A stretch of DNA of 13,371 bases from Patescibacteria group bacterium (GCA_023380995.1 JAMCTD010000072.1:1-13371), one strand, 5' to 3'; positions 5,430 to 12,731 are shown, counted from the stretch's first letter. Translations and numbers: made by a program. The notes: generated by a model not told the origin, from the letters alone.

Positions 5430-6599
5430 ATGAAAATTTTTAATTCCTTGGGTGGAAAATTGGAAGAATTTAAACCATTAAACAAAAACCAGGTTACCAT
5501 TTATGTTTGTGGGATCACACCTTATGATACAACCCATTTAGGCCATGCTTTTACCTATATTTCTTTTGATGCCTTAATCAGATATCTGAAATTTAAAGGG
5601 TTTAAAGTAACTTATACCCAAAATGTCACTGATATCAATGACCGTGATAAAGATATTTTGCAAAGGGCTAAGGAACAAAATATTTCCTGGCAAAAATTAG
5701 CAGAATTTTGGACTAAGAAGTTTTTGAAAGACATGCAAAGCTTAAACTGGACTCCTCCTGCTTATTATCTAAAAGCTTCCAAGCAAATCCCCCAAATTAT
5801 CAAACTAATCAAAAAACTTTTGGACAATGGCATGGCTTATCAAAAACAAAGTGGTGTCTATTTGGATGTTTCCAAAGATCCTGACTTTGGTAAATTATCA
5901 AAATACAGCAAGGCAAAATTGCTGAAGGTTGCCAAAGAGTTTGAAGAGGATTTAACATGCCCGGATAAAAAAAATCCCTTAGATATAACCTTATGGAGAG
6001 CTTCAAGCCTTCATCAATCCAAACACATTCCTTCTTTTAATTCCCCTTTTGGCACGGGCCGTCCGGGGTGGCATATTGAATGTTCAGCTATGAGTATCTA
6101 CTCTTTAGGTGAACAAATAGACATCCACGGCGGAGGCATTGATTTAATTTTCCCTCATCATGAAGCAGAAATTGTCCAATCAGAAGGGGCAACAGGAAAA
6201 ATTCCTTTTGCTAAATACTGGCTGCACACAGGACAAGTTTTTTACCGTGGTGAAAAAATGTCTAAATCAAAAGGGAATTTAGTGATGGTTTCTGATTTAT
6301 TAAAAAAATATTCTCCAAACGCCTTAAGATGGTTAATCCTATCCCATCCGTGGAATAAAAAATGGGAATTTAATGAAAAAGATTTAATACAGGCTCAAAA
6401 AAATGTGCAATTAATAGAAAAAACCATTGCTGCCTTTGATCAAAATAATAAAAATTTAGCAGACATTGAGAAGTTTACTAAAATCGTGGATCAAAACTTA
6501 GATACCCCCAAAGCTTTAGAATTTTTATTGACTTTAGCAAAGAAAAATAGCGCAGGATTAAAAAAACTCTTTGCAGCTTTAGGGTTTATTATTCCTTAA
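5430..6599 (+). CDS. cysS: Cysteinyl-tRNA synthetase / MshC-type cysteine ligase
   Basis: A 389-aa class I enzyme that activates cysteine with ATP. The HIGH motif is HLGH (36-39) and the KMSKS motif is intact (276-280). The zinc ligands expected for this family are present with the correct spacing: Cys27, Cys218, His243 and Glu247. SPFGTGRPGWHIECSAM (205-221) and HGGGIDLIFPHHEAE (233-247) are typical. It is shorter than a usual CysRS (about 460 aa) because the C-terminal anticodon-binding extension is missing. The N-terminal wording CGITPYDTTHLGHAFTYISF and the DTPKAL stretch near the end are closer to MshC, the mycothiol-pathway ligase, than to the common CGPTVYDYAHIGNAR form. With no mycothiol genes here, tRNA charging is the conservative reading; the assignment between the two is open. 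Its 3' end overlaps the convergent regulator gene by 11 bp. Confidence 0.85.
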   Translation: MKIFNSLGGKLEEFKPLNKNQVTIYVCGITPYDTTHLGHAFTYISFDALIRYLKFKGFKVTYTQNVTDINDRDKDILQRAKEQNISWQKLAEFWTKKFLKDMQSLNWTPPAYYLKASKQIPQIIKLIKKLLDNGMAYQKQSGVYLDVSKDPDFGKLSKYSKAKLLKVAKEFEEDLTCPDKKNPLDITLWRASSLHQSKHIPSFNSPFGTGRPGWHIECSAMSIYSLGEQIDIHGGGIDLIFPHHEAEIVQSEGATGKIPFAKYWLHTGQVFYRGEKMSKSKGNLVMVSDLLKKYSPNALRWLILSHPWNKKWEFNEKDLIQAQKNVQLIEKTIAAFDQNNKNLADIEKFTKIVDQNLDTPKALEFLLTLAKKNSAGLKKLFAALGFIIP

Positions 6600-7260
6600 T
6601 CATATACCCAAAACCTCTGATTGAATGGATAAGTTTCCGCTCGCAGTCGCCATCAATCTTTTTGCGCAAATAACCCATGTACACATCCACCACCCTTGTC
6701 TCGATATCCTGTGAGTATAACCAAACTCTATTCAGGATCATTTCGCGGGTTAATATCCTACCCTTATTGTGCATCAAATACTCAAGCAGCTTATATTCCT
6801 GAGGAGTAAGTTGGATACTTTGGTTTCCTCTCTTAACTTCAAAATTCTTCTCATCCAACTCCAAATCAGCCACTAATAGCTTATTGTCAACCTCTCCGCT
6901 ATGGCGTAACCTGGCTTTAATTCTGGCCAGTAACTCATCTGCCACAAAAGGCTTAGTCATATAATCATCTGCCCCTAAGTTTAACCCTTCCACAATATTA
7001 GAAATGCTGTCTTTTGCAGTTAAAATTATTATAGGTAATTCTGGATACTTTTTTCTAATTTCTTGGCAAACTGATTCCCCGCTCATATTAGGTAACCCCA
7101 AATCCAAAATAATTAAATCAGGAGGAATTTTGGCAATTAAATTTAGCGCTGAAATACCGTCAGAAGCTGTTTGTGGTGAATACCCATTATCAAGTAGAAG
7201 TTCCTTTAAATATCTTTGTAAACCATTATCATCTTCTACTATGAGTATCTTACTTATCAT
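6589..7260 (-). CDS. OmpR/PhoB-family response regulator
   Basis: A 223-aa transcription factor. The receiver domain (1-120) has the acidic pocket Glu9, Asp10, Asp11, phosphoacceptor Asp53 in IILDLGLP, Thr81 and Lys103 in TKPF. The winged-helix DNA-binding domain (about 128-223) shows LTPQEYKLLEYLMHNKGRIL and the recognition-helix region TRVVDVYMGYLRKKI, ending RGFGYMIKE. It should dimerise on direct-repeat sites when phosphorylated. No histidine kinase gene adjoins it on its own strand; the soluble kinase at 4368-5375 is the only candidate in view. Its last codons overlap the end of the cysS-like gene. The stretch from the -10 at 7288 gives a leader of about 20 nt without a clear Shine-Dalgarno. 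Confidence 0.95.
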   Translation of the reverse strand: MISKILIVEDDNGLQRYLKELLLDNGYSPQTASDGISALNLIAKIPPDLIILDLGLPNMSGESVCQEIRKKYPELPIIILTAKDSISNIVEGLNLGADDYMTKPFVADELLARIKARLRHSGEVDNKLLVADLELDEKNFEVKRGNQSIQLTPQEYKLLEYLMHNKGRILTREMILNRVWLYSQDIETRVVDVYMGYLRKKIDGDCERKLIHSIRGFGYMIKE

Positions 7261-7287
7261 TTTATGGAATCTTACAAATTATTTAGA

Positions 7288-7316
7288 ATTATATACTCAT
7301 TTTTCCAAAAATTCAA
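7288..7316 (-). promoter_or_regulatory. Promoter of the response regulator gene
   Basis: On the minus strand TTGAAT (7316-7311), a 17-nt spacer and a perfect TATAAT (7293-7288). Transcription would start near 7281, about 20 nt before the ATG at 7260. Confidence 0.75.
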
Positions 7317-7333
7317 TACAAAAACTGCTTTTA

Positions 7334-7374
7334 TTACAAAATTCTTACACAAAAAGTACTATTCATTAATGAAT
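7334..7374. promoter_or_regulatory. Possible operator: TTACA repeats 11 bp apart and a 14-bp palindrome
   Basis: TTACA at 7334-7338 and 7345-7349 are spaced 11 bp, the phase used by OmpR/PhoB dimers. ATTCATTAATGAAT (7361-7374) is a perfect palindrome. Both lie upstream of the regulator promoter and of the divergent GlsB-like gene. TTACA recurs at 7272 and 7441. The region is very AT-rich, so chance is a real alternative. Confidence 0.25.
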
Positions 7375-7451
7375 AAAAATAGGATTCTTTCTAACTTCTT
7401 ACCTCTTTTTATAAGAATTTTAATTTTCAAGTTATATCATTTACACATAAT

Positions 7452-7706
7452 ATGAATATTATTTTATGGATCATTTTCGGACTAACAGTAGGAATCATTG
7501 CAAATATACTTGACCCATACCCATCAAGGGGAGGAATATTGGGTTCTATAATTTTAGGCGTCTTAGGCGCTGTCTTAGGAGGAATTTTGGGAAATATGAT
7601 TTTTGGCATTGGCATTACCGGGTTTAATCTTCCGTCTGTTGCCGTAGCAGTACTGGGAGCTTTACTATTAATGTTTGTAGAGAGGGCGCTTGGAAGGGCG
7701 CGATGA
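7452..7706 (+). CDS. GlsB/YeaQ/YmgE-family (transglycosylase-associated) membrane protein
   Basis: An 84-aa membrane protein with three hydrophobic segments (about 2-20, 28-52, 60-78). The Gly-rich middle (GILGSIILGVLGAVLGGILG) and the opening pattern WIIFGLTVGIIANIL match the small stress-associated family once called transglycosylase-associated. The biochemical role of the family is not settled; members are linked to general and envelope stress. It is divergent from the response regulator gene with about 190 nt between, so control by that regulator is possible but unproven. Its stop codon overlaps the next ORF (ATGA at 7703). The length fits the family. Confidence 0.88.
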   Translation: MNIILWIIFGLTVGIIANILDPYPSRGGILGSIILGVLGAVLGGILGNMIFGIGITGFNLPSVAVAVLGALLLMFVERALGRAR

Positions 7707-7894
7707 ATATTCTATTCAATACTCCTCCCCTTCTTACTCAAACTGACATCAACAATAAATCTAAAAAGAAAATCTCACTCAGAAATAGATTTTTTCAAAA
7801 AAGAGCTTTTTTCGAAAATAAAATTTTATATATTTTTTTGGGTGTTATATCTGTTTTGGTTATAATAGATTTACTCTTTATTTATATAATTTAG
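7703..7894 (+). CDS. Small single-pass membrane protein, translationally coupled
   Basis: A 63-aa ORF whose ATG overlaps the stop of the GlsB-like gene (ATGA). It has a GGAAGG purine tract about 7 nt upstream, the best Shine-Dalgarno candidate in the window. The first 40 residues are polar and basic (NNKSKKKISLRNRFFQKR); residues about 42-62 form a hydrophobic helix (ILYIFLGVISVLVIIDLLFI) that ends the protein. By the positive-inside rule the N-terminus should be cytosolic. I do not recognise a family. Its stop codon lies inside the first copy of an 18-bp tandem duplication. Overlap and coupling favour a real gene. Confidence 0.6.
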   Translation: MNILFNTPPLLTQTDINNKSKKKISLRNRFFQKRAFFENKILYIFLGVISVLVIIDLLFIYII

Positions 7895-7920
7895 TCAGCA
7901 ACTATAATTTAGTCAGCAAC
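7885..7920. repeat. Perfect 18-bp tandem duplication
   Basis: TATAATTTAGTCAGCAAC occurs at 7885-7902 and again at 7903-7920 without a mismatch. The first copy contains the TAG stop of the upstream small ORF. It lies 33 nt before the promoter of the GH18-GH19 gene. Confidence 0.95.
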
Positions 7921-7952
7921 TCCCACCCTCTTACAGCTTTCTTGCCTAAAAC

Positions 7953-7982
7953 TTGACAGATTCTTACCGGGTCTGTTATGAT
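7953..7982 (+). promoter_or_regulatory. Promoter of the cell-wall hydrolase / carboxypeptidase unit
   Basis: TTGACA (7953-7958), an 18-nt spacer and TATGAT (7977-7982), with an extended TGT just upstream (7974-7976). Transcription should start near 7989, about 25 nt before the ATG at 8014. It probably also serves the carboxypeptidase gene, which begins 2 nt after the hydrolase reading frame. Confidence 0.78.
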
Positions 7983-8013
7983 CCGCCCTCTGTTTTAAGA
8001 TAAATCCAAACTG

Positions 8014-8325
8014 ATGATGTATTTACTGCCAACATCAAAACAGATGTCCTACTTAGACAACTTTCAACCTTTATTTAAACTCAAGAAAATTTTTGAGTCA
8101 AAAAGAGTCAGGTATGTCTTGGCAAGCATTTTAGATTTGATATTAATTATCATGATCCTGCTAAGCGCCAAACAACCTGCCCAAAGATTAATTTCCCCGC
8201 TGGCTTCTTCTTTGCATTCTTTTTATTCTATGGCTTATATCAAAAGCACGCCTGAGACTTTTGCTTTTATACCGGATTTAGCTCCTAATAAATTTTCTGC
8301 AGTCAATCTTGAAGGTTTAACTTGA
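8014..8325 (+). pseudogene. Fragment 1: N-terminal anchor and start of the GH18-like domain
   Basis: 103 codons from ATG 8014 (or ATG 8017) to TGA 8323-8325, which lies in the duplicated 13-bp unit. It holds the cytosolic N-terminus, the membrane segment and the first strand of the GH18-like domain (ETFAFIPDLAPNKFSAVNLE). On its own it cannot be an enzyme. Confidence 0.8.
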
Positions 8326-8333
8326 AGGTTTAA
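8308..8333. repeat. Perfect 13-bp tandem duplication that shifts the frame
   Basis: CTTGAAGGTTTAA at 8308-8320 is repeated at 8321-8333. Reading through with one copy gives an uninterrupted GH18-like sequence; with two copies the frame shifts by +1 and stops at once. Confidence 0.95.
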
Positions 8334-9415
8334 CTGCTTTATCTTTTTTTGACGTACCCTTAACGGAAGACGGACAATTGAACTATTATTCCAAAGGTTA
8401 TCAATCTTTTACTTCAAGCGCAGCTTCTGATCTTTTTGACAGAGCCCGTTACCAAAACACTAAAATCTTTTTGACTTTGTCTGCCTTAAGCGGCAATATT
8501 ATTGAAAACTTACTGGATGATCCGTCTGCCCAGCAAAGATTGGCAGATCAGGCAATTGCCGAAATTAACGCTTCAAATTTAAGCGGAATCACTATTGATT
8601 TTGAATATCCTCAAAACGCAGATAACCAATACCAGGGAAAGTTTACAGATTTTATAAGGTTTTTAACATCCAGGATTCACAATAAGGCACCTCAGGCGCA
8701 ACTGGCTGTAGCTATTCCCAGCTCTTTAATTTCAAACCAATCACTGTATGATGTTGAAAATTTATCCAAAAATTCTGATAAGATATTTTTAATTGCTTCA
8801 GATTTTATTGTTCCGGAGGTAAAAAACAATAATCCCTCAAACCCGGTGTTCGGCTATCAGGAAAATGAATATTGGGCAAATATTTCAAATTTATTAAGCA
8901 ATCTCGGAAAAAGAGTTCCTTCAAACAAATTAGTCCTGGAAAGGGCCTGGTATGGAAACGGCAACAACTATCCTCTTTATATTCCCCGGAATAATCCTGA
9001 TCCCCAAAATTACAAACAACCGGCAAGCGTCCAGCTTGATCAAGACACTATTGAAAAATTGGTGGCAGGAGTACCCCAAAAAGGCAAAGAATCAGCCAGG
9101 GTAAATATCCCTATCATCGGCAGGGCTTTAGAGGCAGAAGGTATCTTAAATTCCAATGTTTTAGCTTATGCCCTGGCAACAATAGAACACGAGACCGATG
9201 AAACTTTTGCCCCGATTGACGAGATAGGAGGCCCGATCAACGCAAGGAGGCTTGGGTATGAGGGAGGCTCTAATTATTTTGGCAGGGGGTTTATTCAAAT
9301 TACCCATCTTAGAAACTATCAGAAAATTGGTGAAAGAATCGGGATATTCAAAATCAATAGTGATTCGGAGACGACTTGGCTAAAATCCCCCAACTTGCTT
9401 CAACACCCGAGGTAG
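8334..9415 (+). pseudogene. Fragment 2: bulk of the GH18-like domain and start of the GH19-like domain
   Basis: The middle frame is open from just after the duplication to TAG at 9413-9415. The first possible start codon in it is TTG at 8378, with no ribosome binding site, so independent translation is unlikely. It contains the GH18 catalytic segment and the GH19 HET motif (HET codons at 9188-9196). The last residues from about 9365 look out of frame relative to the family. Confidence 0.8.
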
Positions 9416-9561
9416 CTGCTAGGATTTTAGCAGCTTTTTTTAAAGACAATAATGTGGCAAATCTGGCCAGCGATGGTAATTTCGTGGCTGCCAGAATACC
9501 CATTAATCCTGATTACAATGGCCGCTCCATAGCATCGCTTGCGTTCAAATACGGGATCTGA
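9364..9561 (+). pseudogene. Fragment 3: C-terminal part of the GH19-like domain
   Basis: Read from TTC at 9364 this frame gives FGDDLAKIPQLASTPEVAAR and ILAAFFKDNN, then FVAARIPINPDYNG, which continues the GH19-like pattern and ends at TGA 9559-9561. The only start codon nearby is TTG 9376. It is in the same frame as fragment 1. Confidence 0.78.
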
Positions 9562-9563
9562 CA

Positions 9564-10592
9564 ATGATTAACAAAAGATCTATCAGAATATTTTTAATAA
9601 GTCTTTTTTTAACATTCCTGATGGGAGTAATCCCCCGGTTAGGCTTTAGAACAACCTGGGTCAGTCCCGTGCCCAAAGCTCAAAACACCCTAGAAAGGAT
9701 TAAACCCAAACTTGACAACAAACCAAACCGTTTTTACTTAAGAAAAGAATTAATCCCAACAGTGGCAGCCGGTGCCCCATATGAACAAGCTTCAGCCTAT
9801 GGTTTAGTGGACCTGGATAGCGGTGAAGTAATTGCCTCTAAAAATTTATCACAAAAATTGCCAATGGCATCTTTGACAAAAATTATGACCTCCGTAGTAG
9901 CTTTGGATTTAGCTAAACCTCAGGATAAGTTTATAGTTTCACAACAAGCTGCCTCGGAAATTCCCACCAAAGTGATGCTTAAACCAGGTGAAGAGCTTAG
10001 TTTGGAAAAATTACTGGATGCTACACTGATCTCTTCTGCCAATGACAGTGCCCAAGCAATCAAAGACGGAATAGATGAGAAATTTGGAGAAGGTACATTC
10101 ATCCAGGCCATGAACTCAAAAGCCCAAATTATAGGCTTGAAAAATACCCACTTTACCAATGTGCAAGGTTTTGATAATCTCAACCACTACAGCAGCGTGG
10201 AAGATTTAAGCCTGCTTTCCGCTTATGCTTTAAAACAATATCCGGAAATCTCACAAATTGTCTCAACGCAACAGGAGGATTTAACCAACAATGGGACAGA
10301 CCTAAGATTTTATTTAAATAACTGGAATGGCCTGTTAGGAGTCTACCCGGGGACTATGGGCATCAAGATAGGCAATACTGAAAATGCCGGCTATTGTACT
10401 ATTGTAGCCTCTCAAAGGGAGGGTAAAAAATTGCTGGCAATTATTTTGGGTGCTCCGGGTGTCTTAGAAAGAGACCTTTGGGCGTCACAGCTTTTGGACT
10501 TGGGCTTTAATAAACAAGCAGGACTTTCACCGGTTAATATTACGGAAAACCAACTAAAAGCAAAATACGCTTCCTGGAAATATTTTGAGTAA
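9564..10592 (+). CDS. D-alanyl-D-alanine carboxypeptidase (peptidase S11, DacA-like)
   Basis: A 342-aa penicillin-binding protein that trims the terminal D-Ala from peptidoglycan stem peptides outside the membrane. An N-terminal hydrophobic segment (about 8-24) acts as signal or anchor. Active-site motifs: SLTK with nucleophile Ser103 and Lys106, SAN (158-160), and in the third position KIG (268-270) within GTMGIKIGNTENAGYC where the family normally has KTG. The protein lacks the usual C-terminal domain of E. coli DacA. The start lies 2 nt after the stop of the GH18-GH19 gene, so the two form an operon. A 10-bp hairpin with one bulge (10588-10618) covers its stop codon but lacks a T tract. 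The Thr-to-Ile change may alter activity; otherwise the assignment is secure. Confidence 0.92.
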   Translation: MINKRSIRIFLISLFLTFLMGVIPRLGFRTTWVSPVPKAQNTLERIKPKLDNKPNRFYLRKELIPTVAAGAPYEQASAYGLVDLDSGEVIASKNLSQKLPMASLTKIMTSVVALDLAKPQDKFIVSQQAASEIPTKVMLKPGEELSLEKLLDATLISSANDSAQAIKDGIDEKFGEGTFIQAMNSKAQIIGLKNTHFTNVQGFDNLNHYSSVEDLSLLSAYALKQYPEISQIVSTQQEDLTNNGTDLRFYLNNWNGLLGVYPGTMGIKIGNTENAGYCTIVASQREGKKLLAIILGAPGVLERDLWASQLLDLGFNKQAGLSPVNITENQLKAKYASWKYFE

Positions 10593-10660
10593 ACTTTTGA
10601 TATTGATAAAGTCTTACTGAAATCTGGATAAATTTTCACAGTTTTTCCATAAAACTTCAC

Positions 10661-10666
10661 TATACT
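10661..10666 (+). promoter_or_regulatory. Candidate -10 box of the class A PBP gene
   Basis: TATACT ends 6 nt before the ATG at 10673, so the mRNA would start at the start codon. The -35 region is weak (TTCACA at 20 nt). Read-through from the carboxypeptidase gene 80 nt upstream is also possible. Confidence 0.45.
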
Positions 10667-10672
10667 GATGAT

Positions 10673-12721
10673 ATGAATACTATACGCCGTGATTTATTGG
10701 TGGCATTTTTTGCTGTTACTGCCTTTTTCTGCATTATTCCGGTTATTACCTATATTTATTTTGCCTCTGATTTATCTACCAAAGAAGGCTTAATGAGCCA
10801 TAATGATACAGGAATAATCCTATTGGACCGCAACAATCAACCTTTTTTCAGCTTTTATCAGGCTAAACTCAAAAAGGAAATACCCTTATCTACTATACCC
10901 AAACTTACTCAACAAGCCATTATTTCAACTGAAGATAAGGACTTCTATTCCCACCCCGGATTTTCAATAAAAGCTATTTTACGTTCAATTACTGCAGATA
11001 TACAAAATAAAAACCTTGCGCTAGGAGGCTCAACTATTACCCAACAACTTGTAAAGAATTCCATATTAAGCCCCAGGAAGGATTTTTTAAGAAAATACCA
11101 GGAAATAACTTTGGCATCAGAAATCGAAAGGAGATATTCGAAAGATCAAATCTTAGAAATGTATCTAAACTCAGTATATTTTGGCCAGGGAGCTTTTGGC
11201 ATCGAAGAAGCAGCTGATATTTATTTTAATAAACATGCACAGGATCTAACTTTAGCAGAAAGCACAACTCTGGCTGCTATTTTACCTGCCCCTTCCAGAC
11301 TTTCTCTTTTCAACGGCAACTTATCAGAAGTTAAGGAAAGACAAAAAATTATCCTGGATAAAATGGTTAACCAAAGGTACATAGCAACAGAACAAAAAAA
11401 TGAGGCTCTAAAAGAAGATGTCCAACCTGTTTCCCACAGCAGCGATATTAATACAATAGCTCCTCATTTTGCCTTAATGGTTTTAGACCAGCTCATCAGT
11501 CAGTACGGAGAAGAAAAAATTGTCAGGTCAGGTTTTAAGGTTAAAACTACACTGGACCTGAACTTACAAAAGTATGCTGAAAAATCAGTGGCAAAACAGG
11601 TAGCAAACCTTAAAGGAAACAATGTTTCAAATGGCGCTGCTGTAGTATTAGATCCTAAAACCTCAGAAATTAAGGCATTAGTGGGAAGCAAGGATTGGTA
11701 TGATAACCGTTTTGGCAAAGTTAACATGGCTATATCACCCCGTCCCCCTGGTTCTGCTTTCAAACCCATCGTCTATACCAAAGCTTTTGAGATGAATTTG
11801 ATCACAACTACTACAATACTTCGGGATGAACCCACATCTTTTCCCAATTTTGATGAAGGAACATTTTTTGCCTCATACCCAACCAAAGCTGCTGCTTTAG
11901 CAGCCTTAAGAAATGATCCAAATGCTTATTACAAGCCTAAGGATTATGACGGAAGATTCCGCGGACCGGTTACAGTCAGACGCGCCCTGGCGAATTCCTT
12001 AAACATTCCCGCTGTAGCAGTCATGAAAAAAGTTGGAGTAGTTGAAGCTTTAGACTCAGCCCAAAGGTTTGGCATAACCACCCTAAAAGATCCACCAAGT
12101 TATGGTTTATCACTGGTTTTAGGCACAGGTGATGTTAAACTTTTGGAACTTACCAATGCTTATGCAGTTTTTGCCAACAAAGGCTATAAAAATGATCCTG
12201 CTTCAATTTTAAGGATTACAGATAAAGAAGGCGATACAATTTATCAATATCAGCCTAACCCTAAACCTGTGGTGGATGAGAAATATACTTTTCTAATTTC
12301 CTCTATTCTGTCTGATAATAAAACCAGGGCAGAAACTTTTGGGACAGCCTTAAATATTTCCAGACCTGCTGCTGTCAAAACAGGCACAACTGAAAATTAT
12401 AAGGATTCCTGGACCATAGGGTTTACCCCCAGCTTAGTAGTGGGAGTTTGGGTAGGAAATAATTATGGAGAGCCTATGGACGGGATAGCAGGAAGTTTGG
12501 GGGCAGCACCTATTTGGAGGGATTTGATGGAAAAGTTTTTAACAGATACCCCTATAGAACAATTCAAGCCTCCGAACGGAGTGGTAAAACTTACAACTTG
12601 CGGTTTGGACCTCTCCTTCAAACAGGCTTCGTACTCTGCGATAACAGATTATTTTGTCCAGGGAACTCAACCTTCAAAAATGTGTAATGTCAAAGAGTCT
12701 ACTCCTTCTGCAAAGATATAA
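10673..12721 (+). CDS. Class A penicillin-binding protein (glycosyltransferase GT51 + transpeptidase)
   Basis: A 682-aa PBP1A-type enzyme that polymerises lipid II into glycan strands and cross-links them. One N-terminal helix (about 8-30) anchors it. The GT51 domain (about 50-230) has STEDKDFYSHPG with catalytic Glu87, GGSTITQQLVKN (118-129) and YLNSVYFGQGAFGIEEAA (164-181). The transpeptidase domain has SAFK (Ser361, Lys364), SLN (442-444) and KTGTT (569-573). All catalytic motifs are intact. Between DEPTSF and GPVTVRRALANSLN there are about 25 extra residues including TKAAALAALRND, longer than I would expect there. The gene follows the carboxypeptidase by 80 nt and ends 10 nt from the convergent 127-aa gene, with no terminator between. 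Two late cysteines (643, 671) might form a disulfide outside the cell. Confidence 0.95.
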   Translation: MNTIRRDLLVAFFAVTAFFCIIPVITYIYFASDLSTKEGLMSHNDTGIILLDRNNQPFFSFYQAKLKKEIPLSTIPKLTQQAIISTEDKDFYSHPGFSIKAILRSITADIQNKNLALGGSTITQQLVKNSILSPRKDFLRKYQEITLASEIERRYSKDQILEMYLNSVYFGQGAFGIEEAADIYFNKHAQDLTLAESTTLAAILPAPSRLSLFNGNLSEVKERQKIILDKMVNQRYIATEQKNEALKEDVQPVSHSSDINTIAPHFALMVLDQLISQYGEEKIVRSGFKVKTTLDLNLQKYAEKSVAKQVANLKGNNVSNGAAVVLDPKTSEIKALVGSKDWYDNRFGKVNMAISPRPPGSAFKPIVYTKAFEMNLITTTTILRDEPTSFPNFDEGTFFASYPTKAAALAALRNDPNAYYKPKDYDGRFRGPVTVRRALANSLNIPAVAVMKKVGVVEALDSAQRFGITTLKDPPSYGLSLVLGTGDVKLLELTNAYAVFANKGYKNDPASILRITDKEGDTIYQYQPNPKPVVDEKYTFLISSILSDNKTRAETFGTALNISRPAAVKTGTTENYKDSWTIGFTPSLVVGVWVGNNYGEPMDGIAGSLGAAPIWRDLMEKFLTDTPIEQFKPPNGVVKLTTCGLDLSFKQASYSAITDYFVQGTQPSKMCNVKESTPSAKI

Positions 12722-12731
12722 GTTATTTCCC

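Larger units (their letters stand above)
8014..9561 (+). pseudogene. Membrane-anchored GH18-GH19 glycan hydrolase, broken by two frameshifts
   Basis: Three reading-frame pieces form one protein of about 511 aa once repaired. An N-terminal anchor (residues about 33-50, LASILDLILIIMILL) precedes a GH18-like domain with SGITIDFEYP (the DxxDxDxE region; the catalytic Glu and preceding Asp are kept, earlier Asp are replaced) and KLVLERAWYGNG. A GH19-like domain follows, with ATIEHETDETFAPI and NYFGRGFIQITHLRNY. It would act outside the membrane on peptidoglycan or chitin-type glycans. The first break is a 13-bp tandem duplication (8308-8333) that creates TGA at 8323; deleting one copy restores NLEGLTALSFFDVPL. 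The second is an apparent 1-nt loss between about 9350 and 9408, most simply a T near 9365, which restores FGDDLAKIPQLASTPEVAAR. The net +12 returns to the original frame. As it stands the gene yields only fragments, unless frameshifting or base-calling error is involved. Confidence 0.85.

Noticed and set aside
7446..7451. CATAAT as -10 box of the GlsB-like gene
   Set aside because: It touches the ATG, so transcription would start inside the gene; no -35 fits an alternative box either.
9376..9415. Programmed -1 frameshifting joining hydrolase fragments 2 and 3
   Set aside because: The run AAAATCCCCC is not a proper slippery heptamer in the incoming frame, and the upstream 13-bp duplication already inactivates the gene.
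10588..10618. Bulged hairpin over the carboxypeptidase stop codon as terminator
   Set aside because: The stem is fair (AGTAAACTTT with its complement) but no T run follows, so termination is not supported.
11500..11769. 89-aa minus-strand ORF inside the PBP gene
   Set aside because: Fully antisense to a well-supported gene with intact motifs; a shadow frame.
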